From Steinernema hermaphroditum (Eukaryota > Nematoda > Chromadorea > Rhabditida > Steinernematidae), in the NCBI GenBank assembly GCA_030435675.1, contig CM059622.1, forward strand, positions 12,772,001-12,836,000: a stretch of DNA of 64,000 nucleotides. Direction: 5' to 3'. Each line of letters starts with the position of its first letter. The stretch's first letter is position 1. The notes below the pieces were generated by a model. It was not told the origin of the DNA and did no database searches. It worked only from the letters and a program-made list of their open reading frames with translations. A program made the translations under genes and the position numbers. Below, piece after piece: positions 12,226 to 24,110 of the stretch.

Positions 12226-12712
12226 CTGAAATTGTACTATGGAAGGCACTACATACTTTGTGCATGCATAAAAAATAGCACCAAAAATTGGCGTCACAGT
12301 ACCCAGGTCATCGTAAAAGAAAGAGAAAAGAGACTAACACATCTAAAGTTGTATTATGATCTAAAGTTATATCATAATATCCAAGATTGGCCTCTCTTTC
12401 AAACATCTTTAATCTCAAGATAGCAGCTTTTCTACGTGCCCACTTCTATCACCCTTTAGGTAAGTTCTCAAACTCACTGGTGCCATACAGCACATCGCCG
12501 AATAGACTTCAACCTCTCCCCTCTGCCTCGCGAGGTTATCACGCCTGAATCGGAAACATTTAATTCTCACTTTTCCTGCTTAATTCTCACTTCTTCTGCT
12601 CTTGCACACGCAGGCCTTGAAGTTCCAGTTCTTCGACGTCTTCGAAGTCCATCTTCCAAGCGGCGCCCTATAAATAGCGTGGTCAACAAGCCAGCAGACG
12701 CGCGTGCACAGA

Positions 12713-12785
12713 ACGAACGCGGAAGTGCCCTTAGGCGCATGGCCGGGCGAACGCCGATCAATAACGGCGGACCAAAAAACGCGCA
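12713..12785 (+). repeat. Intergenic 72-base element, copy 1
   Basis: Shares GAACGCGGAAGTG-CCTTAGG, GCGAACGCCG-TCGATA-CGGC and a CCAAAAAACGCGC tail with copies at 13914-13985 and 16574-16645. All three lie between genes of the membrane array. The middle part (GCCG..TCGATA..CGGC) can form a short hairpin. A TATAAATA lies about 45 bases upstream of this copy. Confidence 0.6.
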
Positions 12786-13245
12786 GAACAGATTTCCTAA
12801 GGGTTAATTGATCCTCAGACGCACGCCCTTGGGGCAGCTATAAAAACTGGAGTTAAGGGACTCAATTTATTTTTAGGCTTTAGAAAGGACATGTTTAAGA
12901 AAGTTCTAGAAGGGAAGCAATTATCACAGACTAAGGAAACTGAACGAAAGCTGAAGAACACGGGACTGAGGAGCAATATTGTTCTGCTTTGTGACTTATG
13001 GGATGTCTTGCACGGTGTAAACTCGTAAAATACGACCAGAGAGGCTCGTTCTCGAAATATTTGACACATTCCTGCTCGTAAACTCAAATCTAAAACGAAG
13101 ATAGGTCTCACGATACAAACATTCCAATCTATATACTTTCATTTCGAAAGGCCGTCCGACAAAAACGGGCTGAATTCATATGATGATTGTCAGAGCTGAA
13201 TTTATTAGTTGCGTTATGGTGCGGCAACGAGAAAGAGATCGATGG

Positions 13246-13855
13246 TTACGGGCACTGTGTCAATTGGCTATTCCCGTCTTCTTCGCGTTTTCTTCTGCGC
13301 TGCTTTGCCTTGAATTGAACATAGCAATTCTTGACGATTATAGTACAGTAGATGTTAATTGGTAGTATGACGATGAGTGAGACGAGGACACGCAGTGGAC
13401 TCTGTTCATTGTTCAGAGGAGTCAAAGTGGCAAATAAATTGCAGATCGCAAGTAAAATATAAAAAGTTATAGTAATCGAAGAGAACAACTGAAACGAGAA
13501 GGTTGTGTTGGTCTGGATTACAGATTACTGTACCAGTGTCACGTAGAACGGAAAGACGTACGGAGGATAGTCGTCTATCATGGCGAGCAGGGCGAATACC
13601 GATGCCAGAATCACGATGGTGAAGATGGCTATTTCCACGAGAAGCGGGCCTGCTTCAACGTTTCCTTCTGCTGTTCTCAATCTCATGTAAACTGTGATGA
13701 TCGCGCTGATCAGTGTTAGGATTGCGAGTAGTTTTGTAAAGTTCTGCAACGTAGCCGAGAAGCGACAGGTGGAAACATAATGCCAAACGAACCCTTGGGC
13801 TGCAACATGTGGCAGGATTACATTCCTCTCGGAGTTCTTCGCAGTCTTCGTCCAT
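13246..13855 (-). CDS. Four-pass membrane protein, array copy D (complete)
   Basis: Three exons, 13855-13793, 13743-13534 and 13488-13246, encode 171 residues. Exon 1 is a short acidic head ending NPATCCSPR, the expected Cys-cluster position; its donor GTTCGT is weak, but phase and position agree with copy B. Exon 2 starts N-F-T-K after GTTGCAG, has two hydrophobic spans and ends VFPFYVTL. Exon 3 has two more spans and ends VKNCYVQFKAKQRRRKRE. Introns are 49 and 45 bases, both phase 0. Function is unknown; likely an intracellular-membrane or plasma-membrane tetraspan. Confidence 0.75.
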
Positions 13856-13913
13856 GTTTCTTTAAACACTAAATAACGCAATAAACAAATCTAGGGCGCA
13901 CTGGACGCGGGCA

Positions 13914-13985
13914 GCGAACGCGGAAGTGTCCTTAGGTGCACTGGCAAGCGAACGCCGCTCGATAGCGGCCGGGGTCAAAAAAGAC
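13914..13985 (+). repeat. Intergenic 72-base element, copy 2
   Basis: Second copy of the element described at 12713-12785, in the same orientation, upstream of copy D's start and downstream of copy E's stop. Confidence 0.6.
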
Positions 13986-14873
13986 GAGCCGACTGACTGC
14001 CTGAGCTTGCCTGCCCTCTTCGAAGCACTGAAGGGTTTAGAAGAATAAAGATAGAACCTTCTGGTTGTTGATGTAAATATCGTCGGTATTAATGTTAAAA
14101 TTGTTTGATTTTAAATTAGCTTACGAAGTCCAAAATCGGGACCTCATCGAAATTTAGTCGCTTGCGTACCGATACACGATGTGCCAACAAAAAATTTGCA
14201 GTAATCATTTCAAGACACGAGTCGGTATCCGATTTGGAATGTGGGCTTCGGTTTGGACTCCGAGACAGACATGGACCAAAAAACTATGGAGACTGAAACG
14301 GACTCCACAGTGATGAGTGATCGTGTGTGTGGCGATCTGGAAACTTTTTGAGGACCACCTTATTCGATTTCTGAATTGATCCTCAAGTGTCCGAATCGAC
14401 AAACTTTAAAAACAGGGGTTCTCAACGTGATTGGCGTTGTTGTATTATTGCCATTAATTACATTTTCGGGCACATCGTGTAGGTCGGCCCCTTGACCGCT
14501 CTCTGAGCGTCCGCTTGGTCTGACTGTTCCGGCTTCCAGAGGGAATTGGGACACCCGAATGAGGCAGTGTCAAGGATAGGATTGGCACTTAATATCTTTT
14601 TAATCTATTTAATATTTAATAAATTAATATATTTTTTTATTTTCAATATTTTATAATATTTAATTTGGTAATATATCGGCGTTCGCAAAATTTTGTTAAA
14701 TATTAGATAAAAGATCACTCATTGAATGTTTCTGGATGAACTCAAGCTGTATTTTGATTGACACATAAGTGATTCGAAGCAATTTATGGAAATTTGCCAT
14801 ATACATGCACTTATTAGGTCAGTATATAACCACGATATGAATTGAAGCACACGCCTAATTGCACTAGAGATTC
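13986..14873. other. Intergenic, AT-rich
   Basis: A strongly AT-rich stretch at about 14590-14720 (runs of TTAATATTTAATAAATTAATAT type). No exon or RNA gene is supported. Confidence 0.5.
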
Positions 14874-15381
14874 TTACTCGTAACCGTTTTCGCATTCAGT
14901 TTTCCGCCGACTGCAGTGAATCTTGAAGTCTTGGTAGCATCGTCGGACACAAATGGTAAAGTAGACAGATAACGGTGTAGTAAAAAGTGATGCCAGCAGA
15001 CATGTCACAGCACTCTCTTTGGTTGAATCCCCAATCAGGTGCTTTGGAGGTATGGCGAGGATGAAAATTGAAGCCGCGCAGGCTAGCATGGAAACAGCCG
15101 TTGATATGACCTGAAGATGGATGACAAGGGTTGGCTGAAAATTCCAGATTTACCGACATAACGTAGAAGGGCACGACGCAGGAAAGTTTGTCGAACCTAA
15201 TGGCAAGCAGGGCACAGAGAGAGGCTGCGATCCAGAGAAGACAGCCGAGGATCTCGAAGAAGCTCTTGGCACTGGCTGCGTCGCTTTGTTTCTCATGATT
15301 ACTCGTTGAGAAGGTCGTCCGATCGAAGAACACAAGGAGTGCGCAGGTCAGGGTGATTAATGCGAGAATTTTTGTGAACGT
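14874..15381 (-). CDS. Four-pass membrane protein, array copy E (5' exon not found)
   Basis: Exons 15381-15154 and 15110-14874 (43-base intron, phase 0) give 154 residues. The first visible exon opens T-F-T-K-I-L after TTTTAG, has two spans and ends VVPFYVMS. The second exon opens V-I-S-T, as in copy B, has two spans and ends VRRCYQDFK followed by a Cys- and charge-rich tail. No Cys-cluster exon with a usable donor was found in the 200 bases upstream, so the 5' end is incomplete or lies further away. Confidence 0.7.
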
Positions 15382-16573
15382 CTAAAACAGATGTGCGGTT
15401 ACGGTATTGCCTAAAAGTTGCTTTCTGACGTTCAGAAAGAAGCCGATCCCGAGGCTTGTGCAAAAACAATCGAAAAGGGATCTTTAAAAATTTCGATTCT
15501 GAGGGCTACGTGCTGAAAAATCAGCTGGGCACTTGGGAATCGATTGAGAAACGGACAAAGTGGTCCTTAAGGTGGATTCCAGATCGATGCCAAAACGGGT
15601 TAACGCTTAGTTTCTAAGTTATGTACACTTCTTCAGCACTATGAGAACTACACTGTCCCCATGTTCTTGGGAAAGGTCCTAGGAATCGGTTCCAATGGGA
15701 CCACTATTCAACGTAAAAACAACGTCCCATGAGGTCACACCTTCCATCCCATGTTTCACGACCACTTAACCCGAAGAGATCAAGATAGAAGAGGTCATCC
15801 GATCCCCTTTCCCACGATCTGCCCGCAGGTACAGTTCTAAAGTGACTCTGAAGCATCTTTGTTGCTCCCAAAAGGCGGAGATTTGTGCTCGCTTACAAGG
15901 AAAAAGAGTCTAAAAAGACTTTCTTCTTAACGGTTTTTTTCTCATTTTTCCCATTTCCTATTCTACCCATCGTTTTAAAAGCACTTGAGACGCAATTAAG
16001 AAAGGGAACAAGAAACGAAACGTCAAAAAATGGTACTCACGAAGCTTCCAGATCGATGCCAAATTGGGTTGCTGAGAAGCGCGATCGGTTGACTTGCTAG
16101 AAAAGTGTGTTTCGTCGTGGTTTGAAACCTGTTTCCTTAATGTATCTTGTGTAACACCGTCATGCCAACAGGCACATTGGAAATTCATCATTTGGGTTCT
16201 TGTCATGTGTCAATGCTCACGAACAGTCGCATCCACATGAGTAAAGTTTACTCTTCGATAGGACTTCCATGGACAGGAAGGGTTATTTTTTAGTTCTAAT
16301 TATCAAGTTTTCTTCCCAGAGTTCCTTGTTAAGGCCAAATTTTTGCACTGTTTCTCTAATCCCAAACGTCTATTCATTAACCTCACCTTTGCAGAAAAGC
16401 AAAAACACGCAGTTTGGGAGACCCTAAACCCTTGCGTTTGAACTTTTCGTCCAAATATCCGTCGAGCTCCATTCTGCCGTTGCCCGTGTGACGGTTCCAA
16501 CGCCTCTACGTCCTTCTCCATAGCTCTGCAAACAAGCGCACATTTTGCTGAAGCAAAACAACAACAAGGAACA
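15382..16573. other. Intergenic, no gene supported
   Basis: The phrase TTCCAGATCGATGCCAAA occurs at about 15577 and again at about 16047. Minus frame 16303-16599 contains SVPCCCFASAK, reminiscent of the family's Cys cluster, but lacks a donor site in the right phase. Confidence 0.4.
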
Positions 16574-16645
16574 GAGGCGGAAGTGCCTCTAGGGTGCACG
16601 ACGAAGCGAACGCCGATCGATAGCGGCAGACCAAAAAACGCGCAT
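16574..16645 (+). repeat. Intergenic 72-base element, copy 3
   Basis: Third copy of the element at 12713-12785; its CCGATCGATAGCGGC core and CCAAAAAACGCGC tail are the best preserved parts. Confidence 0.6.
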
Positions 16646-17663
16646 CAAGCAAAAGAATAGGCGCGGCAAACTGACTAAGGTTGTTAATGTATCGAACGCT
16701 GGCAGCGCCCTTCTCTAAGCTGAACATCCCGAAAAACTTGCATTGATGGAAGACTCCGCCTGTTTGGTGGAAAGGGCACGATGATGATCGAACTGACATG
16801 ATCGGAAGTGACACACCGCCTTTCGAACGTGGGTCTGATGTCTGATCGTGATGCACTTAAGATAAGCACATCACAATCGTGGAAGCAGTTACGACCATGC
16901 GTGTTATTGAACTCTTCAAGTTCATTATTTTCTGAGACAAGTTATTGGAGGAGCCCAGATTGAAGAGTTTGGGGCCCATATGGTGGGCAACACCGACCGA
17001 TCGCTGGAGACACAAATGAAAAGACCCTGGACTAAGCGAATAGAGCCTCTTCCTTGTAAGTAATTGAGCCTTTCGTGGAGTTATATACTGTAATATTCTA
17101 TTATTCTACATGTAAGGGGATGTATACAGGCCGTATTTCCACCGCCTCGACCGTCATTACAGTTCGACTCCATTTGTGCCAACCTCTCAAGCCAAAACAT
17201 TACTGACCATGCTCTACGTTGTGTTCGCCACAGTAGCATCAGATCCAGAACTATCGATTGTTTCCTGGGTGAAGGCCGCTATCTTGTTAACCACGCCTAG
17301 CTGATGATGGTTTCCGGGTTATACGGCTCTTCGCCCGCTCCACCCACGGAAGCCGCAGTAGATGCTTTTTTTCAGGATCGGAGATTCAGTTGTCTTGAGA
17401 CGCCAGAAAAAGATCAACGTCAATGGTGTGATTCGTGCTTTCCTATGAATATATCCTTTGGTACGAAGATAAACCAAACATAAGAACAAGAAAGAAGTAC
17501 AGAAAAGCTTGACGGCATGCTCTTCTTCATCGCTCAGAATGTTCATGTCCTGCAGGTCCTCTACATCTTTGATACGAGAGGATAAACCAGCTCTCTGATT
17601 TTGAAAAGATCTGAAAAGTCCTTCGTACCAGCGCTACTTAAACCTTTTTATCGAAAGCTAACT
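16646..17663. other. Intergenic with fragments shared with 41.5 kb
   Basis: A plus-strand piece at 17303-17375 reads SGLYGSSPAPPTEAA, similar to a piece at 41548-41620. An ACCGATCGCTGG segment at about 16997 recurs at about 41892. They look like remnants of one dispersed coding or repeat sequence; no intact gene is present. Confidence 0.35.
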
Positions 17664-18277
17664 TCACGCTCTGGCATGTGCAATATGCCCATTCATATCA
17701 ACATATTGTTTAAAATATTTCCTAAAGTTTTTGTAGCATCTTCTCACAACGAGCATGAACCAAACGCTGAAGGGCAGAGAAAACATGGCGACGACCATCC
17801 GGTACACCCACTCCTTTACAGCTGATTCATTTCCTAAAATGGACAATGAGTCCTGAACAGTTACATTTGCAGTGAACTTACTGTAAGGGTCATCGATGAC
17901 GAGGAGAGAAACATAGCAGAGGACGATGATCAGAGGAAGAGCTACCGTACTCACGGCCTTTAACATTCTTATAAGCGGAGCAGGTCTCCACTATAACTTA
18001 CCAACATGGCGTAAAGAGGAAAGAGCAGATAGTGATTACGGTAATTCACCGAAGCGAATGCCGAAATGGACGCGAATATCCAGGCGGTGTTGGTCATCGC
18101 GAGAATGACTTTGTGGATGACGTCGAGGGTCTCGTTGGCGGGAAAAGTGAGCATTTCGATGAGGGAGGTGACGAAGGTCAACGAGGCGATAACGAGCACT
18201 GCGTTCTGCAATAGCCAAGAAAAGGTTTGCAGGGTGATGCAGTTAAACTTCATTTGTATCGAATGTTTCTTATTCAA
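17664..18277 (-). CDS. Four-pass membrane protein, array copy F
   Basis: The family exons are 18205-18002 and 17957-17664. The first opens N-A-V-L after TTGCAG, has two spans and ends FPLYAML. The second opens A-V-S-T, has a longer extracellular-type loop with N-x-(S/T) sites than its relatives, and ends VVRRCYKNFRKYFK with a polar tail. The intron is 44 bases, GTAAGT...TTAAAG, so its acceptor is weak, but phase and length agree with the other copies. The frame stays open upstream to an ATG at 18277, which is used as start here; a separate Cys-cluster exon may exist instead. Confidence 0.65.
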
Positions 18278-18399
18278 TTAGGGTGTGCCGTGATTCTATC
18301 GGTGTCACTACCGTAGCACAAAAAATGAGTGAGGTGGCGATATTTCAACGTAGCTCATAACCTAGCTTGCTCATCAAGTTGGCACCTCGATCTGAGCAT

Positions 18400-18545
18400 G
18401 ACTCTATTTGGAAATAGTGGCCAAATGTGCTTTCGGCTGACTAAATTGTATTTTCATTGACAAAACTACACTGGATTGACAGAAATGTATTTATGTTGAC
18501 AGAACTCTATTTTTAATGACGAAAATTAAATTTCACTGGCACCTT
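18400..18545 (+). repeat. 19-base tandem repeat tract, second copy
   Basis: Same units and same GGAAATAGTGGCCAAAT leader as the tract at 7590-7780. Confidence 0.7.
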
Positions 18546-19104
18546 GTTCTTTAGCCACTTACTGCTGACCAGAATTGTCCGGGTACGACCCGAAAACCCG
18601 AACCCGCCAACTCTGCTGCTGACATCTATCATTTGAGTCAGTTATAGGTGTTATCGGGTTGGACCAGAAAATCCGAGTTTTTGCAGTACTGACCAATTTT
18701 TAAGCCGGCTCAAGAAATTTTCAAGTGCACTGGATTAGCCTCACCGTCGCAGCCCAGCATAATCGCAGCACCGATAGCGACCGAACCCGAAAATTTTTGA
18801 ATGGACTTTTTCGTTGGTCGGTCGAATTTTTTATTGTACTGGACCTCAACGTTGGGGCGAAGCTTTTTCAGATCGGACTTCAAAAAATGCAGATTTTTGT
18901 GTTCGACCCGCTGGCAATTCAAGAGTCAATGAGGAGTTTTTTTGTTCAAAGCTGTTAAGACCAGCGCTCTTCCTTCGAGCAAGACACAGCGCTCGCCCTT
19001 CGGGCTTGCTTGAAATCGCTAGGCATGAGCCTAAGCCGAAGCCTCGAAGCGGACTCTGTCAGCGAAATCTGTTTTTGCTGGTTTAGAAATATAGTGTTAT
19101 AAAA

Positions 19105-19185
19105 TATGAATATCATTTTATCAATCCAGTGTATTCTCATCAATGAAAATATAGTTAAATTTTGGTCACTATTCCCTATCAGCTC
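19105..19185 (-). repeat. 19-base tandem repeat tract, third copy, inverted
   Basis: Reverse complement reads GGGAATAGTGACCAAAATTTAACTATATTTTCATTGATGAGAATACACTGGATTG in part, matching the leader and first units at 18400-18480. Confidence 0.6.
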
Positions 19186-19869
19186 ATCAGTGCAAAGAAC
19201 TCCCAACAACTTCCAGCGGCAGTCATTCATCATTGGGTAATCGTGCAGTGAAATGAAAAAAGAAATAAAATGAACTTCAATTTCAAAAGCAATTTCTGTG
19301 CTCGTCGCACGAACGTAATTTTCGCTCATGTATTTTGCGTTTTTTCTTTCACTCTGCAAATCAGACGAAACATTTCCGGTGCCATAGCTCTCTTTTCTAT
19401 TTTCGGTATTTCGCTTAAGCTCCCACATAAGTTCTCTAAATTCCATTTTGCGAATTTCCGATAAATTTTTCCGCACTTTGTGAATGTGCCTCCTCAAGTG
19501 TCTTTGGGGAAAACAACGTTCTTAGGGACCACTCACACAAAAGACTTTTCGAAAATATGAACTTTGAGTGTCACATGGCGGTAATGAGGTCATTCATGTC
19601 CGAAAAACAACAAAACACGGACAGGAAAATAATAATTTATAAGGGAATCAGCATTTATGATCTTCCAAGACAACTAAAATGCCATTATCTCTCAAACCTA
19701 TATGACAAGTAGAAATGTCTTTGCTATTCCAAGTAGATTACATGAAGCTCTTCTCCACCTGATAAGTCATGGTTATTCGTGTAAAAAACGTTGATTGCGC
19801 CTTTGAGCGACTGTAAAATTTGAGCCAATGAACACCAGACCACATGTACTGCGACGCACAAAAACTGAC

Positions 19870-19986
19870 CTTTGCCTTGATGTTACAGCAACAACAGCAG
19901 ACCGACTTATCTTTGTACTTCAACGCTTTCCTGCTTCTATCCGGATCCGAATGAGATACAGATACAGTAACAGATGGTTCGGCCAT
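19870..19986 (-). pseudogene. Orphan first exon of the membrane family
   Basis: ATG at 19986 opens a 39-codon polar head ending CCCCCNIKAK, followed by a GTCAGT donor in phase 0. This is the Cys-cluster exon of the membrane array. The next in-frame segment after a TTTTACAG acceptor is not hydrophobic, and no two-span exon was found down to 19500, so the gene appears truncated or reduced to a soluble peptide. Confidence 0.5.
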
Positions 19987-20900
19987 CTGAACGCGATCTA
20001 TTAAAAAGCATTAGCCGTGCATTAAGCGCGTATCAGTCATCTCAGAATAATTAGCAAAACGAAAGCCTGCACCCGAACCCATCCGAAAATCAATTCTAAC
20101 AATATGAAAGTCGGCGTAATGGTCCGGCGGAATGGGAGGGAAACATCCGTTCTCGATGAATGCGTTTGAGGAAGGGCGACGCGCCTCGGAAGTGTGAGTG
20201 GAAACGGCGAAATCGCCGACAAAAAGTTCGGCTGGGCGTCATTTGCCGCCGCAAAAGAGTCTTCGAACATGATATATTGTTTGTCCACAGAGAGGCGATG
20301 ACGTGGGTGCAAATTGATATTTTCGGACGGCATAATGGAGTCCAATTAAATTCACGCGGCTGATTGGTTCAATAACCGAAAACCGGGAAACGTCCTGAGA
20401 TACGTAAACATGATATTCGTGGAAAAGGCTCTGAATGTGACATTTCGTTTGCAAAACACAAAGTGTTAGCATGAATAGGGGCGTTGTACACATGTTATTG
20501 AACATGCTATGAAATACAATTTTGCCACACATAGCATGTCATTTGACATAGTAATAGTGCAATTTGTTCATGTACACATCAAAATCAAAGGTTAATTATT
20601 TATTATTTCATAATTTCTTCTTACAATTAGGCACATGTTTAGATAACTTGGACCAGTAGCCTAATATGGTGTAGGGACCATGTTAATAAAACATGTTGAT
20701 TCCATGTGTTTATTGCACAATGAATGGAAATGAAATGGTGTCCGCTGAATTTGGACAAATAGATGCAACATCATATTAAAATGCATCATTATACGAGGAA
20801 ATCTCAGATCTATCACAATCCCTTTTCTTTTTGTGTCCGAGCTCGCTTCGCCACAAAACTATCCTGTTGCGTTCGCTACTGTCTAGCAGCTGAGTCAATG
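19987..20900. other. Intergenic, no gene supported
   Basis: AT-rich with short frames. The only notable sequence is an imperfect inverted CATAGCATGT/ACATGCTATG pair near 20500-20540. Confidence 0.45.
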
Positions 20901-21007
20901 ATACGGTGCTTCACGTCATTGTAGCCAGCGGTTTTTTATGTTTCCCTCTTGGTTGGTTATGTTGTCTCAGCTTCTGTGCCCTTTCCCGTGCCACTTGGTC
21001 TGTTCTG

Positions 21008-21015
21008 TATTTAAG
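21008..21015 (+). promoter_or_regulatory. TATA-like box (TATTTAAG)
   Basis: TATTTAAG lies 79 bases before the start codon of the ShKT gene at 21094; an identical box precedes its tandem copy, and the same octamer precedes the genes at 52165, 60913 and 61623. Confidence 0.55.
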
Positions 21016-21093
21016 CATCCCGGCGGGAGAGCTGTCATCAGTCGACTCACTCCTTCCCTTCTACTTCAACCTTTTAGGTAAACTTCGGTCGTG

Positions 21094-22096
21094 ATGTACA
21101 CCAAGAAACTCATCTTCACGATCCTTGTGGCGACTTTGCTCCAGTCGACACTGGCCGATGACCAGGCGCCGGCTGATCCAGGAAACCAAACGCCACCAGA
21201 TGCTGGAAATGGTGGAGCCGGCGGCAATGCCGGGAACGGAGGAGCAGCTCCAGCCCCTCCACTCCGTTGCCAGGCCCCTGATGGAACTCTCCTTCCGAGC
21301 GCAACGAGCTGTGAGGATGTGGACAAGAACTGCGCCACGGCCTTCAAAACTGCGCTCACAAAGAACAGCCGTGACCCTCAGTGTGACCTGGATGTGTTCA
21401 AGAACGCGGCCACTGTGACGTGCGCGAAGACATGTGGCCTCTGCTGTGAGAATCCGAACTTTAGCTGCAAAGACGGTCTGTGCACTCGTTCATTTCTGAT
21501 CTTCAGATTGTCCGTTTTCAGATCCTGCCTACGTGGACAAATGCCCTACGATGAAGAACTTGTGCGAGGACAAATCGGGTTCAATGTATCCCCTAGTAGC
21601 CAAGCTGTGCCCTGCTACTTGTGGACTCTGTGCCCAAGCCGCGTGCCGCGATAAGAGAACCGACTGTGCCGCCATTGCCACTCTGTGCCTCGACTTGAAC
21701 TTCGCGCTGCAGATGAGACAAGACTGCGCCCGCACCTGCAACGCCTGCTCCAATACCGCCGCTCCAGCCCCTCCGGCGACCGTGGCACCACCGGCTCCCG
21801 TTCCCACCCCTGCTCCTGTCGTCGTGGCTCCTCCTGCGGGAAACGGACAAGGTGTCTGCGCCGACACTCGCGCCAACTGCAAAAAAATGGCGGCCGAGGG
21901 ATTCTGTGATATTCCGTTCTACGCACAGAGGCCCGACTTCCTCCGCAGAACTTGTGGTGTCTCATGTGGATTATGTGGAGTTTGCGCTGACACCCAGGGA
22001 TGCTCGTCTTTTATCCCCAACGGATTCTGCCAGAATACTTGGTACTCAATGGAAGTGCGCCGCAAGACTTGCGGAAAGAGCTGTGGATTCTGCTAA
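21094..22096 (+). CDS. Secreted multi-ShKT protein, tandem copy 1
   Basis: Exons 21094-21475 and 21522-22096 encode 318 residues. Order: signal peptide (about residues 1-20), Gly/Ala/Pro-rich linker, N-terminal ShKT-like domain ending TCGLCCENPNFSC, phase-1 intron (46 bases, GTCTGT...TTTCAG), three ShKT domains each ending C-x-x-x-C-x-x-C, a Pro/Ala linker before the third, and a short C-terminal six-Cys module with NGFC and KSCGFC. ShKT domains are small disulfide modules found alone or in arrays in nematode secreted proteins; no enzyme domain is attached. A TTTTAG acceptor at 21072-21077, just upstream of the ATG, suits trans-splicing. AATAAA follows at 22140. Its tandem partner at 24111 is almost identical except in the last domain. 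Confidence 0.9.
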
Positions 22097-23923
22097 AGCT
22101 TTAAAGTGATTGGTTACGATGACTGATAACAACAACGACAATAAATATGCTTGCTTTGTTTTCGCACTGTTACTGCACATTTCTCCATGCATTTGTATGG
22201 AATGCAAAACGTCGCTAAGTTGATGCAACATCAAGAGCTGGTAGTTGATGTGATTGCACAAATTAAGAAGCACTATTAAGACTGCTCATAAGAACGAATA
22301 ACGAAACGCTGTCTAATTGCTCTTCATGGGTGAATCAGGACTGTATTCCTCATTCGACGATTCCAGGAGACAGTCTCCGCACAAACATTCGCAAATTCTC
22401 GTATATTGGACAAGTACTGCAATAATACAAACCAGGCAATCTGTGACTGCTAACTCTCAAGCCACATTCGCAGTTCAGAATGCCGAGAATTTGTTGTAAT
22501 GTTAAAGATAAACAAGAGTTTCGTTTTGATGCACCTTTCCTTGTTTCAAGCTCGGCCAACTGACTCTCGTTGAACACCGCTGACTGCTAGCTGACGTTCA
22601 CTAACCCTCTCCATCACATATATGTTGACGTCACCGTAATGCTGATCTTCTCGGACACCATGTGGTTTACACACCGTTTACATATATATATTCCCGAATC
22701 AAAAGCTGTACGCCGTGCAGGGCGTGCTATAAGCACAAAGAGATAGTTCTTCTGACTTCGGCGCAGGGTGAAACGCAAACGGTGGAGCACAGCGAACCGA
22801 CCGGAGCAAGAGTTTAGCTCCTCGATGCGGCGCGGGTGGTCGGGCAATGGTGATGGGCACCGATTCAATCGTGCGAGCGATGATTCAGTCAATCGTATCG
22901 GCCGATTGGAGCCCACCTCTGGTGGTAACGGCCTTCGTAGGGACGTTGGAAGGCTATCTGTTGTTCTACACCTTCTGGAAGCTACCTGGATGAAGTTTGA
23001 AATAAATTTGCAAGCATACTGAAGGTGTATAGAGATCATACAGCATCGGCTGCGTTCATTCCAGAATGCTGCCCACAATCTCAACGGATTCACCATTCCT
23101 ACGAACAACTGCAGTTCACTTCTCAGGCGAAAGCAGGATGCCGCGTTCATAGAAAAAGCGCTGTTTAGTGTTCAAGAATGCTTTGATCCGATTTTCGACG
23201 TTTTTTTGTATTGTTTCGAGTGGTCTCCTCCGATGTCTTCATTTACGGATGGATGCAGATGGCAGTAATGATAGAGTTGAGATAGTGCTTCATAAATAGT
23301 TTCATTACGTAAAACAAATTTATTTCACTCATGGTATCTCCGGTTTTTCATTTGTGCCCCCAGCGATCGTGTAAAATCATGGTATTTCCTCTTCCATTGA
23401 CGCGTGGTAACGTTAGCCCACTTTATGGCCAACATCCGAATACCCCGTTAGTAGAGTACACGGAGTTTAGAGTCTAAAACTGGTTTTGGTACAATTTTAT
23501 ACCTTTTTATCTTATTCAGAGTGATTTACTCTGATACCGTCATATGTGGATGAGAATCGATGACAGTGAGATACCGAAGAGCTAACAGAGTCCTATAAGA
23601 ACATTCAAGCAGGAGTCTCTAAGTTCAAGATGGAGACCCTCAGGGTCATTTTTTTCTGAAAAGGCCCGGCAAAAATGGTCTAAAGATGTCCGATAAAAGA
23701 AGAATATTTACTTGTAGAGATAAACACAGCACCAGTTATGGTGAAAAGATCCAGTAAAATATGAAAAAAAAGCATCCGTAAAATATTACCCTGCATTTGG
23801 CATCATGAACTATATCGCTTAGAGTCGAGGGCGAATATACCGCAGTTTTGTGCCCAGCATCCAGACTTCGTATTGTATCTTGTCTGCTTTAGCTAAGCAG
23901 CTAAACTAATTCGAGCAGGACGG
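22097..23923. other. Intergenic between the tandem ShKT genes
   Basis: About 1.8 kb with long but unsupported frames (22614-23150 minus, 22768-23022 plus) that are shadows of one another. Nothing recognisable. Confidence 0.4.
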
Positions 23924-24024
23924 CGTTCCACGTCATTGTGCCCAGTCGTTTTTTGTGTTTCCCTCTTGGCCGCTTATGTTGTCTCAGCTTCTGTGCCCTT
24001 TCCCGTGCCACTTGGTCTGTTCTG

Positions 24025-24032
24025 TATTTAAG
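24025..24032 (+). promoter_or_regulatory. TATA-like box (TATTTAAG)
   Basis: Identical in sequence and spacing context to the box at 21008; about 180 bases of promoter are shared between the two tandem copies. Confidence 0.55.
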
Positions 24033-24110
24033 CATCCCGGCGAGAGAGCTGCCATCAGTCGACTCACTCCTTCCCTTCTACTTCAACCTTTTAGGTAAAC
24101 TTCGGTCGTG

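Noticed and set aside
22614..23150. 178-codon minus-strand frame between the ShKT twins
   Set aside because: No recognisable domain, overlaps an equally open plus-strand frame, and has no splice or start context.
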